Origin: Triops longicaudatus
Taxonomy: Eukaryota > Arthropoda > Branchiopoda > Notostraca > Triopsidae
NCBI GenBank assembly: GCA_022885665.1
Contig: JAGQDJ010000260.1
Span: forward strand, 248,001-312,000
Direction: 5' to 3'
DNA length: 64,000 nucleotides
In this document: positions 44,621 to 58,251 of the stretch, piece by piece
Numbering within the stretch: position 1 is the first letter of the stretch
How the letters are laid out: every line of letters begins with the position of its first letter
Program-made: the position numbers and the translations under genes
Notes under the pieces: generated by a model
Database searches by the model: none
What the model saw: the letters and a program-made list of their open reading frames with translations, nothing else
Told to the model about the DNA's origin: nothing

Positions 44621-47600
44621 ATGGCTGCAAGTGATGGTGTACAACGGGGACCAGCAGGAAAACAGGGCACAGATTCGTCTCCGGTGGACGATTCTTCCGA
44701 AAGTGATGGAGAAACAGAGCCGGCCAAGTCTTTCCATCGCAAAATCTCCACTAATAAAAACATTAAATGCTCAGTAAGTCCTTGGTTTCAATTGCTTGTT
44801 CCCATAACAATAAAGGCGACTTTTTTTTTGGCCAAAAAGCGTCTCTAATTCTTCACACTAGTAATGATTAAGGTTTGTTTCACCTTCAGTGTTAACGTAT
44901 TTCTCGCTGTGTTTACATCAGTCGTAAAGATGAGTAGTAACTTGAGCCGCTTCTAGAAAGGAATTTCTCTGTAGGTATTTGCATGCAGGCAACTTTTAAA
45001 GTTTTCTTCATTGCCTGACTTGTACATCGGAAGGTGACTTTTGATCCGTGTAATTTAAGTTGGTAAATTAGTGTGAAAGATGAGTAGATAAAATTGCACA
45101 TAAATTATAGTAGGAGTAGATTTTTTTCTGGGGCGAGGGAGGGGCTAATGTGTCTTCTTTCCGAAAAATACGTACAGTTTCAGATATAGTGTTTATAAAA
45201 AAAGAAGGTTACGAAGTCTTGAAACTTCTTTCGTTAAAATCCATGCAAAGAATTCCAGTCTTTAATCATTTTGCTAGTTTTGGAAATGTCGCTTTCGATA
45301 TGCGCTGTGAGAAACATTGATTGTTACAAGTACGTTTGTAATAGAATAAAACGCTGAATTGATTGTTTGTCTCTATGTCCGAATTTCAACATATTGGGCG
45401 CTTTTTCTGCTAATTGACGCAGCCTGAGACTTCGAAATTATTCCAGAATACGAAAAGGATCATTTTAGCGAGATTTTACTTTACAGTCACAAATATTTAA
45501 TAGTAAAACTATTACAGTTAGCAACGATATTTTTACAAAGTAACAATAACATAATTTGTGAAGGACGAACACTGTACGAGCATGATCGTTAGTTTCTAGA
45601 TACGCAAAGAAAACTCGCATATTTTGTGTATTTTAGTTTCGTGTAAAGAGATTTATTTTGAGAAATTATTATTTTTTTACAGATATGAGGTGTGGTCCAT
45701 ATATAGAAGTCTTTTACTCAATCGCTAACGGCATAATAATATGATTTTGTAATATTGCTTTTAAATTAATAACGAAGCGTTGGTATTAAATTATAATATT
45801 GCGTTCAGTTTCGAAATCCGCCATTGAAAGCAGTGTGATCTCATCAACAGGTGAACTTGTTGGCTGGAAGGTCTTCTTTTCCTTCCAGTTATCTTATTCT
45901 GTATTGAATTGAACTCGGAATCCTTTGCTGTCACGATAGTCCATTTTATGAAAAGTTGATTTTGGTTATTTAAACATTGACAACTCTCTGAAATAAGATT
46001 GACAACTACATAACACTTATAATAGTGTCTTTTGATGTCGCGCCTCTATGAATGCAACGAAAAATTTATCTAGTTTTGAACCAATCCTTTTTGCCAGATA
46101 AAGCCTGCTTCACCGGCTCTAAATGCATTATGGAGAGCTTATTTTTGAATTTGCATGTTTACTCAATAAATCTCTTTTGTCTATTTTTATTTTAGGTATG
46201 CACCAAAGAAGGATATTTGAATAAGCAAACGTCTTCGTTTCAACGTTGGCGACGCCGATATTTCAAACTGAAAGGTCGCACCTTGTATTACGGCAAAGAC
46301 ACTAAGGTACTTGTTCGATTTTCGTTCCGGGCCTTATCAAATTTTAAGTTTCCTTTGTGCTTGTTTGTCTCCTTAAAAGCCATTTTGTTGCATTATTGAG
46401 AACTGTGCAGTGGAAAAATCCTCGAAGATATATCTTGCCCTGTCGTTCTTCACCCGCTAATCTCCGGCACCGCGCGTGTTGCACTTTCCTACCAGTAGAA
46501 TTTTTTGTAATATAACGTTCTGCCGTTTAGGTGAAGAAAAAAAGAGTAGCAACTTGGCAATCCCCGAACTACCGGCAAGGTAGGAGAAGTAAGTAAGAGT
46601 TAGTAAGCGTGGCGTGGTTAGCAGAGGCGTGGCTATTGGGAATCGATAGAAACGGAAAGCAAGTTTGCGTGCTCTACTCGAGCATCCACGAGATTCTGAC
46701 CCACTGGCCTCTTTTTAGCACAACCTTACCCTGGCTAGGCCGATCAGTCGGAGTTGAGCACAAGTCATTGCGGGGTGTTACTTGTGTCAGCGTCGGTTTC
46801 CCTGCCATAACACTCATCTTCACGCGGATTACCACTATTACTAGTGTCGGAAGCACAAAACATAAATGTTATATAGAAAGATAGTTTCTGAAAGCAGTCA
46901 GATATATCAGTCATGACGAAGCAATCCGTTTCAATCTTAAATCAACGCTAATTTCGAACCGCAACTGTTTTCTCTCGTTTACCAGTCCGTTGTCTTTGAC
47001 GAAATCCAGCTGACCGAGCTGTCAGTAGCGCAGTGTTCCATCAAAAACGCGAACCACAGTTTCCAGGTAATGGAGCGTTTTATCATTGATTTAAGTCAAT
47101 AGAAAGCAGTGTGTCCTTTTTTCTCTCCGAAAAGGAACAGTAATGAAGACACTGTTATTATTGTTTGCGTTGTGTCTGGTGAAATAAAAGAGAATTGCCC
47201 CAGAATACTGAAATAGGAAATTAATGGAAAAGCATGTTTTGCTTGTTTTGCCAGGTAATAACCCCATTCCGATCCTTGGTGCTGTGCGCGGAAACGCGTC
47301 GTGACATGGAAGAATGGGTTGCTGCTCTCCGCGCTGCCGCCCATAAAGAGTATTACGAGGTGAGAGACGAACTTGCAGGTTACAAGGAAAAAATTCCGTA
47401 TGGAAATTCAAGATGTAAGGTTAGAGAGCTGCCGTTTCCAAGGCAACCTATTGTTGAAGACCAGGTGGTGTTTTCTTGTGCTCACAAACGGGCTCGGCTG
47501 TAATGTATCTATTACGCATATCATCCTCCTCGAGGACGTCTTGACGTTACCTCGTTTCGCCAGTGAGGTAGGATTGGATAACGCCTGGCAACAAAAAGGG

Positions 47601-50600
47601 ATCAAGTTCTCACTTCATAAGACCGTAAATTTACTGTTTCGGTCCGTAATGAGTTCTTGTGCTTGCCGAAGAAAAGACAACGGAGAGAAACTTTTGCTTG
47701 CTTTTATACTTTCGAAAATGGAGTGTAATGTTACAAGAATACGAGTCGTTATTAATTGGATCACAATATATGTGAAGCCGAAAGATAAGCAATACCTGCT
47801 ACTCGTTGACTTCGCTTACAGTTTTTGCTTATAGTTTTTCTGTAGCATACAAGCTGTTGGGAGTATTCCAGATGCTTTCGCCGCTTGCAGCGCTACCGAC
47901 ATACCTTTAAGTTAGGCTACTGTTTACTAATATCTAAGCCTGCACGTCATTATTAGTGTTAAAGAATAACTTATGTATCAAAGAATGTTTTAAATGCCGA
48001 CGTGTGGGAGTAAGAAAGCACAGGGAAGAACAAGGACAAAAGAATGAGCAAAAGTGGTATGAACAGAACAGGCTTCCGAAGAACGCAACAATTTTTAATT
48101 AATGTAGCACTTTGCACGCTAGCAACCTGAGCATTTCACAGGATTTTCGTTTCTGACACCAGTAACTTATTGCTCTTTAAGAAAAACTGAGCTATTGGAA
48201 TCTCTTCTCCTAAGCTCATGTGGGAAAAATAGTCTCGAATGTATTTTTTTTTTTTATATATATTGGTGGTACGCAGGTCAAAGATCTTTTCTCGATTAGT
48301 TTTTGTCTATTTTTAAACAAAGCTGATAAAGATAACGGAAATCAACCAAATTTGATACTTATAATAGAGCAGCACTACACGTGACCAAGCTCAGGTGTAA
48401 ATAAACAATAGCCTAACTCAGACGCCAGAGGCGTTCCAAGCGTTGAAAGCAAATGGAATACGCCCTATATTACGAACTGAAAGTCTTTTGGAAGAGTGAG
48501 CCTTGTTGAATCCCTAAAAGAGCCACTATAAAAACAATTATGAAAGGTCGGTCTTCTTTCAAAAAGTAGAGGTCATTTTATCTTTTTTTTTTTGGGTGTG
48601 TACGGGTGGAATGTTTCGAGACGCTTGTAGTTACTTTCGAGCTGGTCATTGACTGACTATCCCGTAACGTGCAAAAACTGGCTACCGCTATGATGGAGCC
48701 TCGGTGACTGATTTTCTCGCCTGTGGAAAGTAATTACTCAGTAGCAGCAAAAAAAAAAAAAAATGTCGGGAACGTTCTGTACATCATGTAGCCCAAATGG
48801 CAACCGTCATTTTTTGCAAGATAGCGGTACTATACAAGGCCGTATCGCTATGATTAGCCTACTAAGCGATATAACGAGAATTGGCCCTTTTGTGTCAAAG
48901 GCCAGATGGGTATCGGCTAATTTTAAATTAGTCCTTGGGCTGATAGCTTCTAGTGCGTAACTGGATACGCGAGCGGACTATCGCTTTAATATTACGAGAC
49001 CAATAACGACTACTATACCAATAGTCCCTCTGGTGACGCACTACCGAATTTTACGTTAATGTATTTACTTGTGTTCTAATAGCTTCTAGACCGTAACTGG
49101 ATACGCGAACTGACTATCGCTTTAATATTATAATACCAATAACGGCTACTATATCAACAGTCCCTCTAGTGATGCAATGGCGAATTGTATGTTAGTGTAT
49201 TGCATTTACTTTTGTTCGATTTTACGAAGCCAGGGGAAACCCTGGTGGAGGTCCGCAGTTTTGTTCGATTTGGTGTGGTAATGCGATTAACTTGTTGCTT
49301 GTAAAATTGTTCGATTCCGTGCAGAGCGGAGAAACGCACGACTTCCTTTCGGGTCAGCATAATTGGTACGCCACGTCGCACGCTCGTCCTACGTATTGTA
49401 ACGTCTGCCGCGAAGTACTCTCAGGTAACGAGTACAAGAATTCCAATTCCTTTCTCATTTCTTGCTCTCGAGGAAGCTTCCCCACCTTTGATCTGTAACC
49501 CTGGTGCATCATTTTCGCCTTTTGGTTACTCAATTTGGCAACAGTTTAGTGTTTTAGTTCCCGTTAGGTATTGATTTTTCGCGTACTAATGCTTCTTTTC
49601 TATCAAACAGGTGTTACGTCACATGGCTTAAGTTGTGAAGTCTGCAAGTTCAAAGCTCATAAACGTTGCGCCGTGAAAGCTTTGAATAACTGCAAATGGA
49701 CGACTTTAGCCTCAGTGGGCAAAGAGATTCTGGAAGACGAGGAAGGCAATCTCGCCACGCCTCATCAGTGGGTGGAAGGCAACTTACCGGTATCGGCCAA
49801 GTGCCTAGTCTGCGATAAAACTTGCGGCTCGGTGCTTCGTTTGCAGGACTGGCGCTGTTTGTGGTGTCGAGCCTGTGTTCACACCGCCTGTCGACCAGCG
49901 GCGTCACTCAAGTGTCCTTTGGGGCCGTGCCGCGTGTCCATCGTCCCGCCCACAGCCTTACATTCTGTGGGTAGCGATGAAGCGTGGGAGGCGGTCCGTC
50001 CTCAAGGCACCTCGCCTTTACTTGTATTCGTAAATTCCAAATCCGGTGACAATCAAGGCGTGAAATTTCTCCGGAGATTTAAGCAGCTTCTCAATCCCGC
50101 TCAGGTGTTTGATCTCATGAATGGCGGACCAGGACTCGGGTGCGTTTTGCCTTTTTTTTTTTTTTGGCATGGCATGTATAAGTACCATGCCCACGGTTTT
50201 TACTATTCAGTTATCCTTGAGATAACTTAAAACGTTTCAAACTGCTAATTCATAATTGCTTTCTAGCAAAAAAAATCAGTGTGATTTTCTAAAAATTCTT
50301 GCCGAAATGTAACAATAAGCAATTGTAGCTCAAGATTCTTTTTACGGTATCGTAAGAAACTTAGTTTCTTCTCATGTTTCGTCTTATTCCCATTATCTTA
50401 AATAAAATTGTAACGTTTTGTTAATTTAACTTTCTTTTTATTGCGTTTCTCGCTCTAAACTAAAGCGTCAATTAATACCTCTTTTTCTTGGCTAACAGAC
50501 TTCGTTTATTCCGGCACTTTGATCCATTCCGGATCTTAATTTGCAGCGGTGATGGATCTATTGGCTGGGTCTTGTCGGAAATCGATAAACTCCAGATGCA

Positions 50601-53600
50601 TGTAAGTTTTGTGTCAAAAGGAAGGGTAAAAGCACGTTGGCTTTACGCGTCACGAGTTTGAAACTTGCTTTAACTTCCCGGTAATTTGTTTTCCCTATTT
50701 AACGCTAGAAACAATGCCAAGTGGGCGTATTACCCTTAGGCACGGGGAACGATTTGGCGCGTGTTTTGGGCTGGGGCTCTGTTTGTGACGACGATGCTCA
50801 TCTGCCGCAGCTCTTAAATCGTTACGAGACAGCGTCGGTGAAAATGCTCGATCGTTGGGCTATCCTCGTGGCGGAGCGGAATGTGTCCATGCCCCAGTCG
50901 TTGCCTTTACCTCTGCAACCTATAGCAGATTTCGAAGACTCCGTGTTGACTCACCTTACGCAAATGATGCAGTCGGACCAACACGCTGTCCTCCTTGCTT
51001 CCGCTAAGTAATGATGTGGATTTCAACTTCCTTCTTCTCTCGTAATTCCTAACTCTTTATACTTTTCCGTTAGCACACTTCTTTCTTTCCGATCATTTTT
51101 TTCTTTTTTTTCCCGCTTGCATGTCAGTAATGGAACTGCCTTTAACTCGAAAGTGTGCCTTTCGCTCTAGGGTGCTGTGTCAGACCGTTAAAGATTTCAT
51201 CTCCAAGCTGGCAGATTTCGACTGGGATGAAGACGACGCCTTTGCGCGGAAAACTAGAATAATACACGAAAAACTGGACCTCCTCCTTCGTACTCTCCAT
51301 GCAGAGGTCCTAGTACCAGCCGATAGTGATGGAAAAGCTGAAACGGGACTAAACATTCCTGACTTTGCAAGCCGCGCAGACAAGGAGCCCGGAAAAGAAG
51401 ATAAAGACGATAAAGACGATTCTGCTTGTTCTGACCCCGGATCTCCACAAGTAAAAAGAGCAATCCATTTGCATGAAAACTGTTTAATGAACTATTATTA
51501 TTATTATTATTGGTATTTTTTAGAATTATTTTAGAACGCAACTTTAGAAACCGTTAGCTCTAACTGTTCATTGTTGTGATCGATTGTTGTGCATTGGGTT
51601 TAAAAAATGCTGAAAGTAATCTTTCTTTTTGGTGCCCAACTTGAAGAACGACATTGTGGAGCTTGTACAAGATGCCGACGAGCCGCCTCGGGCGTTAGAT
51701 GCTGGTACCGAGGAGGGGAGAAAGAAGTGTCCGAAACGCTCGAAGCGCAAAGTTTTTGTGGAGCGGGATGGCCTTATGTCGCGGGCGGATAGCTTAAAAA
51801 AGGCCATCCGACAACTGGTGGAGCAAGCCGAAACTCTTTTGGATGAACAAACTGCGGAACCACAGCGAGAACCTAGCGTCACCTCAACGCCGTCACACGC
51901 CAAGCTTGCCCCTCCCCCTCCTCCTCCCGTTGTGCCTCCCATGGCCAGGCTAACTGTACCTACGTGCGTGATGGCGGAATCCGGTGCCGCCTGTGAACTG
52001 TCTCCCTGTGCCTCTCCTCTGCCACCTGCCCTGCCTTCACTCACCACCAATTTCCCGTTCTTGCCTGCTGCTTCGTTCGCGTCCTCCCCGTCTTCGCCTC
52101 AACCGACTCGTCCTCGCCCCAAACCCCAACTCACTTTTCCCGAAAACTTGGAAAGCGAAGGTGAGGAGGAACAGGCAGCCTTATTGTCCCTGCAAGCCCA
52201 GCTGCAAGCGTTATCGCCGCTGCCAGAGTCCGAGTCGCTCGTTTCGACCGAGTTTGACTTGTCGGGCTTGGCCTTGCCAGTGCCTTTGGAATTCGCCGAC
52301 ACAGACTCACTCACCAACCATGTTCATCTATGCCGTGATAGAGAGTACGATGAGGAAGATTCCCTAGCTGCCGCCACGCCCCTCCCGCATGACTTGGGAC
52401 CAGTTACCATGTACGACACGGCAGACGAGGAGCCGAACGAAGTAGAAGAAAAGCCCATCCCACAGTTCACGCCTCCGTGTATAGAATTCCTCGTCGAAGC
52501 GCCGTCACCCGAAGAATCCACTAGTCAGCACACCATTGTTCAGGATGAAAAAGAGGACCCGGAGCCCTGGCCTGCGTTAGGCGAACGGTTTGTGGAAGGG
52601 GCCGAAACGCCTCCAGTTCTTCGACCAACCAATCCAACACAGTCGCCGGCGGTGTATCGAGGTACGTCCCACCGTTGGTTCCGTAGTTAAAGAAGCTTGA
52701 AGGAACGAAATAGGGGCTAATTTCAAAATAAGGTTCCGAGTTGCGTTGATAAAGTCGCCAGGAGAAAAGCAGCTTTTCTTTTACGTTTGCAACTTTTAAG
52801 TTGTCATAGATGCGATCAAAAACAGGTCCGTTGATATTTACTCTTGTTTAAATTAGTAAATAAGTGTTTTTCGTATTAGGTACAGTAATTTTCAACAAAA
52901 ACCACCCAAACAAAGTTCCCTACACCTAACGCCACGGCAGTTGTGGGAGCGCGTCCCACCGTACGCTCTTTCGAACGTTTTTGACCCGCAGCCCCAAACC
53001 TATATAAAAAATGGCGTATAGTTCGTATAGGCAGGTTTGTTTGGGACATGTTCATTGAGAAGTTCTTTACAGCCTTTAAATGCAGCAAATATTAAATAAA
53101 ACTACAGTAAAAGTTTTCATTCAAGACGATTGTGATACTGTAGTTTCTGCAAACGGCGAATTGCGAATCGCAAGGTAGACATGATGGCTTCTCTGCTATG
53201 ACTCTTGGTAACGCAACTGGGAACCCTATTTTAGTAAATCCTGTAGTTGAACTCCCAATTCCACTGTCTTTTACTGACATCGTATGGAAAACACGCCCAC
53301 GAAATGCCAGCATGATTCTTTCAGTAACATAAAAACCCTGTAAACTCCTTTCGTTTAGCCTTCTTAGCTCAGGCTTGGCTAGTTAACACACGTGGAAACA
53401 TAGTCGAATGAAGAGCAAAAGGGCTACCCTACCCTTGTATGGTTGTTAAATCGTAGGTTCCACAACGCCAATGCAAGTGCATGCGCGCCTGGCCCTGCCT
53501 ATGCCCACTCTCCTACCTGCCTCTGCCTCTTCGAGACGCTCCAGCCTTGAACCTTCTCCTACAGCTTCTAGACGCATTTCGACGGGATCTGTTTTGCTTC

Positions 53601-56248
53601 TGCCCAGCGGACAAGGCGCTGGCACTCACACACCTGCGTTAGGCACTGCGACAACAGGGGGCGTTTCCTCGGGAGCGATGCTAGCGCCCCATCCAGCGCA
53701 TTTGAACTCGGCGATCACGGATGTGCGGCGCGAAAAAGAGAAGAAAGAAGAAGACGAGAATTTGGCCGCGCGGAAACGAAAGATGCCTATTATAAACCCG
53801 TTAGTGGCCTTACCCATGTGGCCTAGTACGTATTGCTTTTTTAGCTTTGAATTCCCTTGGCGTATAGCCGTAGCTGAGAACTGATCGGCAAGTAACCTTT
53901 TTGTTTTAATACAAGTTTTGTTAAAGTGGTTGAGCAACTGTCATTAGGCGCGTTGGCTTTAAAAGTTGCGTTCATGGATAAGAGTCTTTATTGTCTAATT
54001 TAAATAATGTGGACAATATTTTCTCAGACGTGGAAGGAGCCTGTAGCGGAGGACTCATCAGACAAGCTTTGCTAGCCAATGCAGATGCATTGTGTGCTGC
54101 TGCGTCGCCTTTGATGGATTTGGAATCCGATGACGTTATAGAGTAAGACTTTTTCGCACTGTGTTTTATGGATTCAATTTCGTGACGAAGGTGATAAAAG
54201 GGAAAGAGTCAGAATCTGTAGAGATTAATTTCGAACTCGAGATGTTCGACTTGTTCTTTTACTTGCTTGTTCGATCACTTTATAGCGCAAGCTTACAACG
54301 ATTTATCGAAACCAGTCCAAACGATCCTGTCAAGACTTTTCCGTGACATTTTAAAGCAATCTTATTTAGACTTTTCTTTTTAATCTCTATCCATTCATAA
54401 ATGATTAAGTTCGGGATAACTGTATGAAGAGTGCAAGTCGTTGAAAAGTTTAACGCCCGGAGAACATGAGAAACAGATTAAATGAAGAAAGTAATTTGCT
54501 TCAAAGCTCAGGAAAAATGAAACGCAATGAAAGAAAATTCGTCGATGCGTCTCATTTGTACTTCATTTTTTCAAAACTTGTTCACACGGTGTTGCACTTT
54601 AATTAATTCGTTTGTTTTTATTTCTTTGCAGCGAGTTGTACGACGAGAAATGCGTCATGAACAGCTATTTCGGTATTGGCATCGATGCCAAGATAACTCT
54701 GGATTTTCACATGAAGCGCGAGGAGCACCCTGAAAAGTGTCGATCCAGAGCCCGCAATTACATGTGGTACGGCGTATTGGGTTCTAAGGAATGGCTTCAG
54801 AAAACGTACAAGAATCTGGAGCAGCGCGTCCTTTTGGAATGCGACGGCACACGTATCCCTTTACCATCGTTACAAGGCATTGTTGTCCTCAATATTCCTT
54901 CGTTCATGGGTGGGACCAATTTCTGGGGCGGAACGAAAGACGACGATGTCTTTCGCGCGCCCTCCTTTGACGATCGAATACTAGAAGTGGTAGCCGTGTT
55001 TGGTTCAGTGCAAATGGCAGCGTCAAGAATTATCAACCTGCAACATCATCGGATAGCGCAGTGTCATTCTGTGAAGATTACGGTTCTTGGCGACGAAGGT
55101 GTGCCAGTACAAGTCGATGGGGAGGCGTGGCTACAGCCTCCTGGCATTATCCGTCTGCGACATAGGAACAGAATGCAAATGCTTTGCAGAAATAGGGTAT
55201 TTTTCTGTTTAACTATTTTTCGGAAATTGTAACCGTTCGATTGTAGGCATTAGAAAGATCTCTAGAAACCTGGCAAGAAAAACAGCAGCGTCCACCTGCG
55301 ACTGGAGCTAGTAGCAAAGGCGCCATGACTGCTAGTGAAGAACCGTTGGTTTTGGGAACGTTTCTGGACACTGCAACGTCACTGGTACACTGCGTAAGGC
55401 TATTGTCGATGGATTTACCAGGTTTCGGCGACATGGAAGTAGATTTGTGCACTCTGGCCTTTCACGCAGGCTCTGTTTTGGATAAAGTAAACGCAGCACG
55501 AAAATTGAACGACACGGTAAGTTGTTTTGCGTAATCCGCTGTAACATTTAATTTCGATGTCTTTTTCTCCAAAAGGCTGCCCTCCGCTCACAATGGATGG
55601 ACTTGGTACACACAATACGCCAATTGCAGCGCGAAGCCCAATTCTTTATGCGAGATCGCATTTCGCTCTATGTAAGGCATTTATCTACAGCCAATTGGAG
55701 AATATAGTTTACTTATTTATTATGATTTTCTGTTTTTACTCTGCAGCAAATCCGGCGTGAGCGTGAAGAAAGATTGAGCCTTGCATTGAGTCAAGTGGAT
55801 TCCGAGTTACGGCGTATACAAGATACTGTCTTCTTGTCAGCTACCGAAGAAGTACTTTAAACATAAAAGATGAGAGTCATTTTTGAGAGTCAAAGATTAG
55901 AGAACTTCCGATATTAAAAGTTGGGTTTTCTAGATTTTCGATAAGAAAAGCATCCGAGGTGGGCCAAAAAGTGGAGTGTTGTCGAAGCTAAAGTTTCGGA
56001 AAACGTCCGGGTCTTTGGGGCGTGGCTTGGGTAAAGCGTATGAATGGAGCGCAGAAGAAGTGGGAACGTGGCTGGCCTCGTTATCTTTGTCCGAGTATCA
56101 GGAAGCTTTCGGCCGACATGACATCCGTGGTCCTGAGCTTTTGTCATTGGAGCGAAGGGATTTGAAAGAGCTGGGCGTAACGAAAATTGGGCACATAAAA
56201 CGCCTACAGCAAGGCATAAGAGACTTGAAACAGCAACAAGAGCAATAG
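44621..56248 (+). CDS. DGKH: type II diacylglycerol kinase (delta/eta), PH-C1-C1-kinase-SAM
   Basis: 17 exons: 44621-44773, 46196-46306, 46986-47066, 47255-47359, 49325-49424, 49611-50139, 50499-50601, 50709-51007, 51171-51450, 51647-52661, 53457-53825, 54028-54142, 54632-55196, 55247-55516, 55576-55671, 55747-55851, 55934-56248; 1536 aa. It phosphorylates diacylglycerol to phosphatidic acid, tuning PKC and Ras/MAPK signalling. A PH domain covers about 52-145 (YLNKQTSSFQRWRRRYFKLK). Two C1 zinc fingers start near 161 (HNWYATSHARPTYCNVC) and 230. The catalytic domain begins at LLVFVNSKSGDNQG. Its glycine loop reads CSGDGSIGW at 375-383, where relatives have GGDG. VGVLPLGTGNDLARVLGWGS follows. 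A Pro/Ser-rich linker leads to the accessory domain (1087-1275; PSLQGIVVLNIPSFMGGTNF) and the C-terminal SAM (about 1468-1532; YEWSAEEVGTWLASLSLSEY). The accessory domain resembles eta a little more than delta. Retention of the last intron would stop translation before the SAM. Confidence 0.95.
47360..49324. other. long DGK intron 4
   Basis: 1965 nt between PH-domain and C1-domain exons. Apart from the tandem duplication and a poly-A run near 48750-48763, nothing is recognised. Frames such as 47373-47834 are extensions of exon 4 sequence and carry no family signal. Confidence 0.6.
48943..49214. repeat. 136-bp tandem duplication in DGK intron 4
   Basis: Two adjacent copies start at 48943 and 49079 with ATAGCTTCTAG. 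Both continue CCGTAACTGGATACGCGA (GCG in copy 1), ACTATCGCTTTAATATTA, ACCAATAACG and AGTCCCTCT in the same order. Divergence is about 15-20 percent by eye. Confidence 0.8.
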
Positions 56249-58251
56249 TAGCGTGACGAAAAGTTCAGGCGCTGCTTGATAGACTTTTATTCCCTCTTTC
56301 TATTCCTATGAGAACTTTTGTTATGGGTATGCATTTGTTACTCAGGAAAGCAAAGTCTTTTTAAGTGTGCGCGAACGTCATCTCCTTTCGGGACCATATC
56401 TTTCTGTTTCGCTATTTTCTGGGTCTGCTGGTGTAATTTACACTTTTGATCCGTGTTCTCTGTCGGATACTATTCGAACGTTTGATCGTAACTTCGATTG
56501 CAATTTTTTGTGTCTTTTGACGAGTTTTACTCAAAAGTACCCGTGAGATAAGACATCCATGACTTCCCTTCCTTAAAGTAAGGTAAACCATTTCAATGGT
56601 GATTGTGAGAAGTGGATTTAAAAGTGAGCTTCTGTTGTGGCAGCTGTTACTAGCCGTCACTGATCAGTCTTTTTTATGCAAATTGTAAGGCTTTCAGTCA
56701 TTGACGATCTTAGTTCGTATGCACACGTAGCCAGTATGGCGCGGCGCTGTAAACGGCTGCCACAAAAGAAGACCTATACTGGCGGCTATTCGAATGGCCA
56801 TAGAATTGGCGACGTATAAGCTTCACGTGACTAAAATTTCTGGTTTAAAAATCCGGATCAAGTCCAAACGTTTTGGGATATCAGCAATTCTAGTAGCTTC
56901 CTAAAAGCCAAAACCTTGTTCTTCCCGATTCCCTACGTATTTAAGTTCGTGTCCTATAAGGTTCGTAAGTGTAATATCTTTATATCTTTCTTGCATGCAT
57001 CTCTCTATGCAAGTTCTTACATGTGATTATAAAAAGGAAAGGGGCACGAGCGCGGGGATTTGAAGCTCGGTGTTGGTTCAACTCTAACTTATGCTAGTCG
57101 GCTCTTATCTGTAAACCTTTACCATTTTTCTTTTTTCGGTTTTGTATACTTATTTACGAGAAGTTATGTATGCCTATGTTAGGCGTCTTTGTAAGTTGGC
57201 TTTCGAGCTCCAGTTCGTTGTTCGGGGCGTCATACCAATGAAGTAAAACGTTCGTTGGTCGGGCATCCTGATAAAGGACAATCGAGTTCTGCAGACTTAG
57301 TAAAAGTTTTACAGCCCCATCTGTATGTATACTTGGCAATCTCATGAGTTTCGACGACTAAAAGAACACCGAGTCACCTCTATAAATACTTAAATCTCTT
57401 GTTCTGTGCGACCTACGCTATGCGGCTTGGTTTCTGCTTGCTTATGAATGACGATACATGCATGCCGTGAAACTTGTAACTTTGTTCGAACCCCGAGGCA
57501 TTGTCACCAAGTTTTGAGTTCACCAGAGCTAATGCTTGGTTTCGGATGGTCTGTGGAAGATATGACAAGGTTGCTGCCCTTACAGGGAAACATTTTCATG
57601 GGTGCATATGCAAAAATATGAAGGTTTTTCATTATTCCGATAATCTGCCTGTTTTTGTAAAGTTTTCCCGGGTGATTTTTATCTTTTACCGTTTGTAGGG
57701 ATATCCTGATAGTTTTTCAGTACATTTTTATCCAACATCACACTCTCTTGTCTCCTCCTGTCTGATCCGTTCTTTTGAAGAACATCGGTCTACTTAATTA
57801 GTTTTTTATGTAATTTCAAGAACATGTGTCACGCAATTTTCTGCCACCTTTGTATGTATATTGGATTGAAGATTGGTTCAAATTTGCCGCCGAGCTCGGA
57901 TCTGGTTTACGCGATACTTATATCGTGTTTTGAACGATGTCAATAACAATAGTGACGTTTTCCGAAGCGCTAAAGTCTGCTGGGAAGTAATTTATATTCC
58001 TCGAAAAACTTTACGTTGTTTAAGCAAGCTTGTTAATGCTTACGAAGGTAAATCTATCAAAACAGTAGTGTTAGCTTACTTTTCTTTAGAATTCAGGGAA
58101 TTCGGCACAAGAGAAAGTCAGAATAAGAAGGAGCTTTTCAAAAAGGCCTTTTCCTGATTTTCTGAACGTTGATTCTTTCCCAGCCGTTTTAAAATAATCG
58201 CTCGCAGATTTTAAATTTTTTACTCGTTGTACGTTCAGCAGGTAACTTAGA
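56249..58251. other. intergenic: DGK 3' flank and SAP130 upstream region
   Basis: About 2 kb with no coding family recognised. An acceptor-like AACTTAG immediately before the SAP130 ATG suggests an untranslated first exon somewhere in this gap. Confidence 0.5.

Noticed and set aside
52099..52317. Antisense and alternate-frame open frames over the DGK linker exon (51568-52521)
   Set aside because: They are shadows of the Pro/Ser-rich coding exon 10, whose frame joins correctly on both sides.
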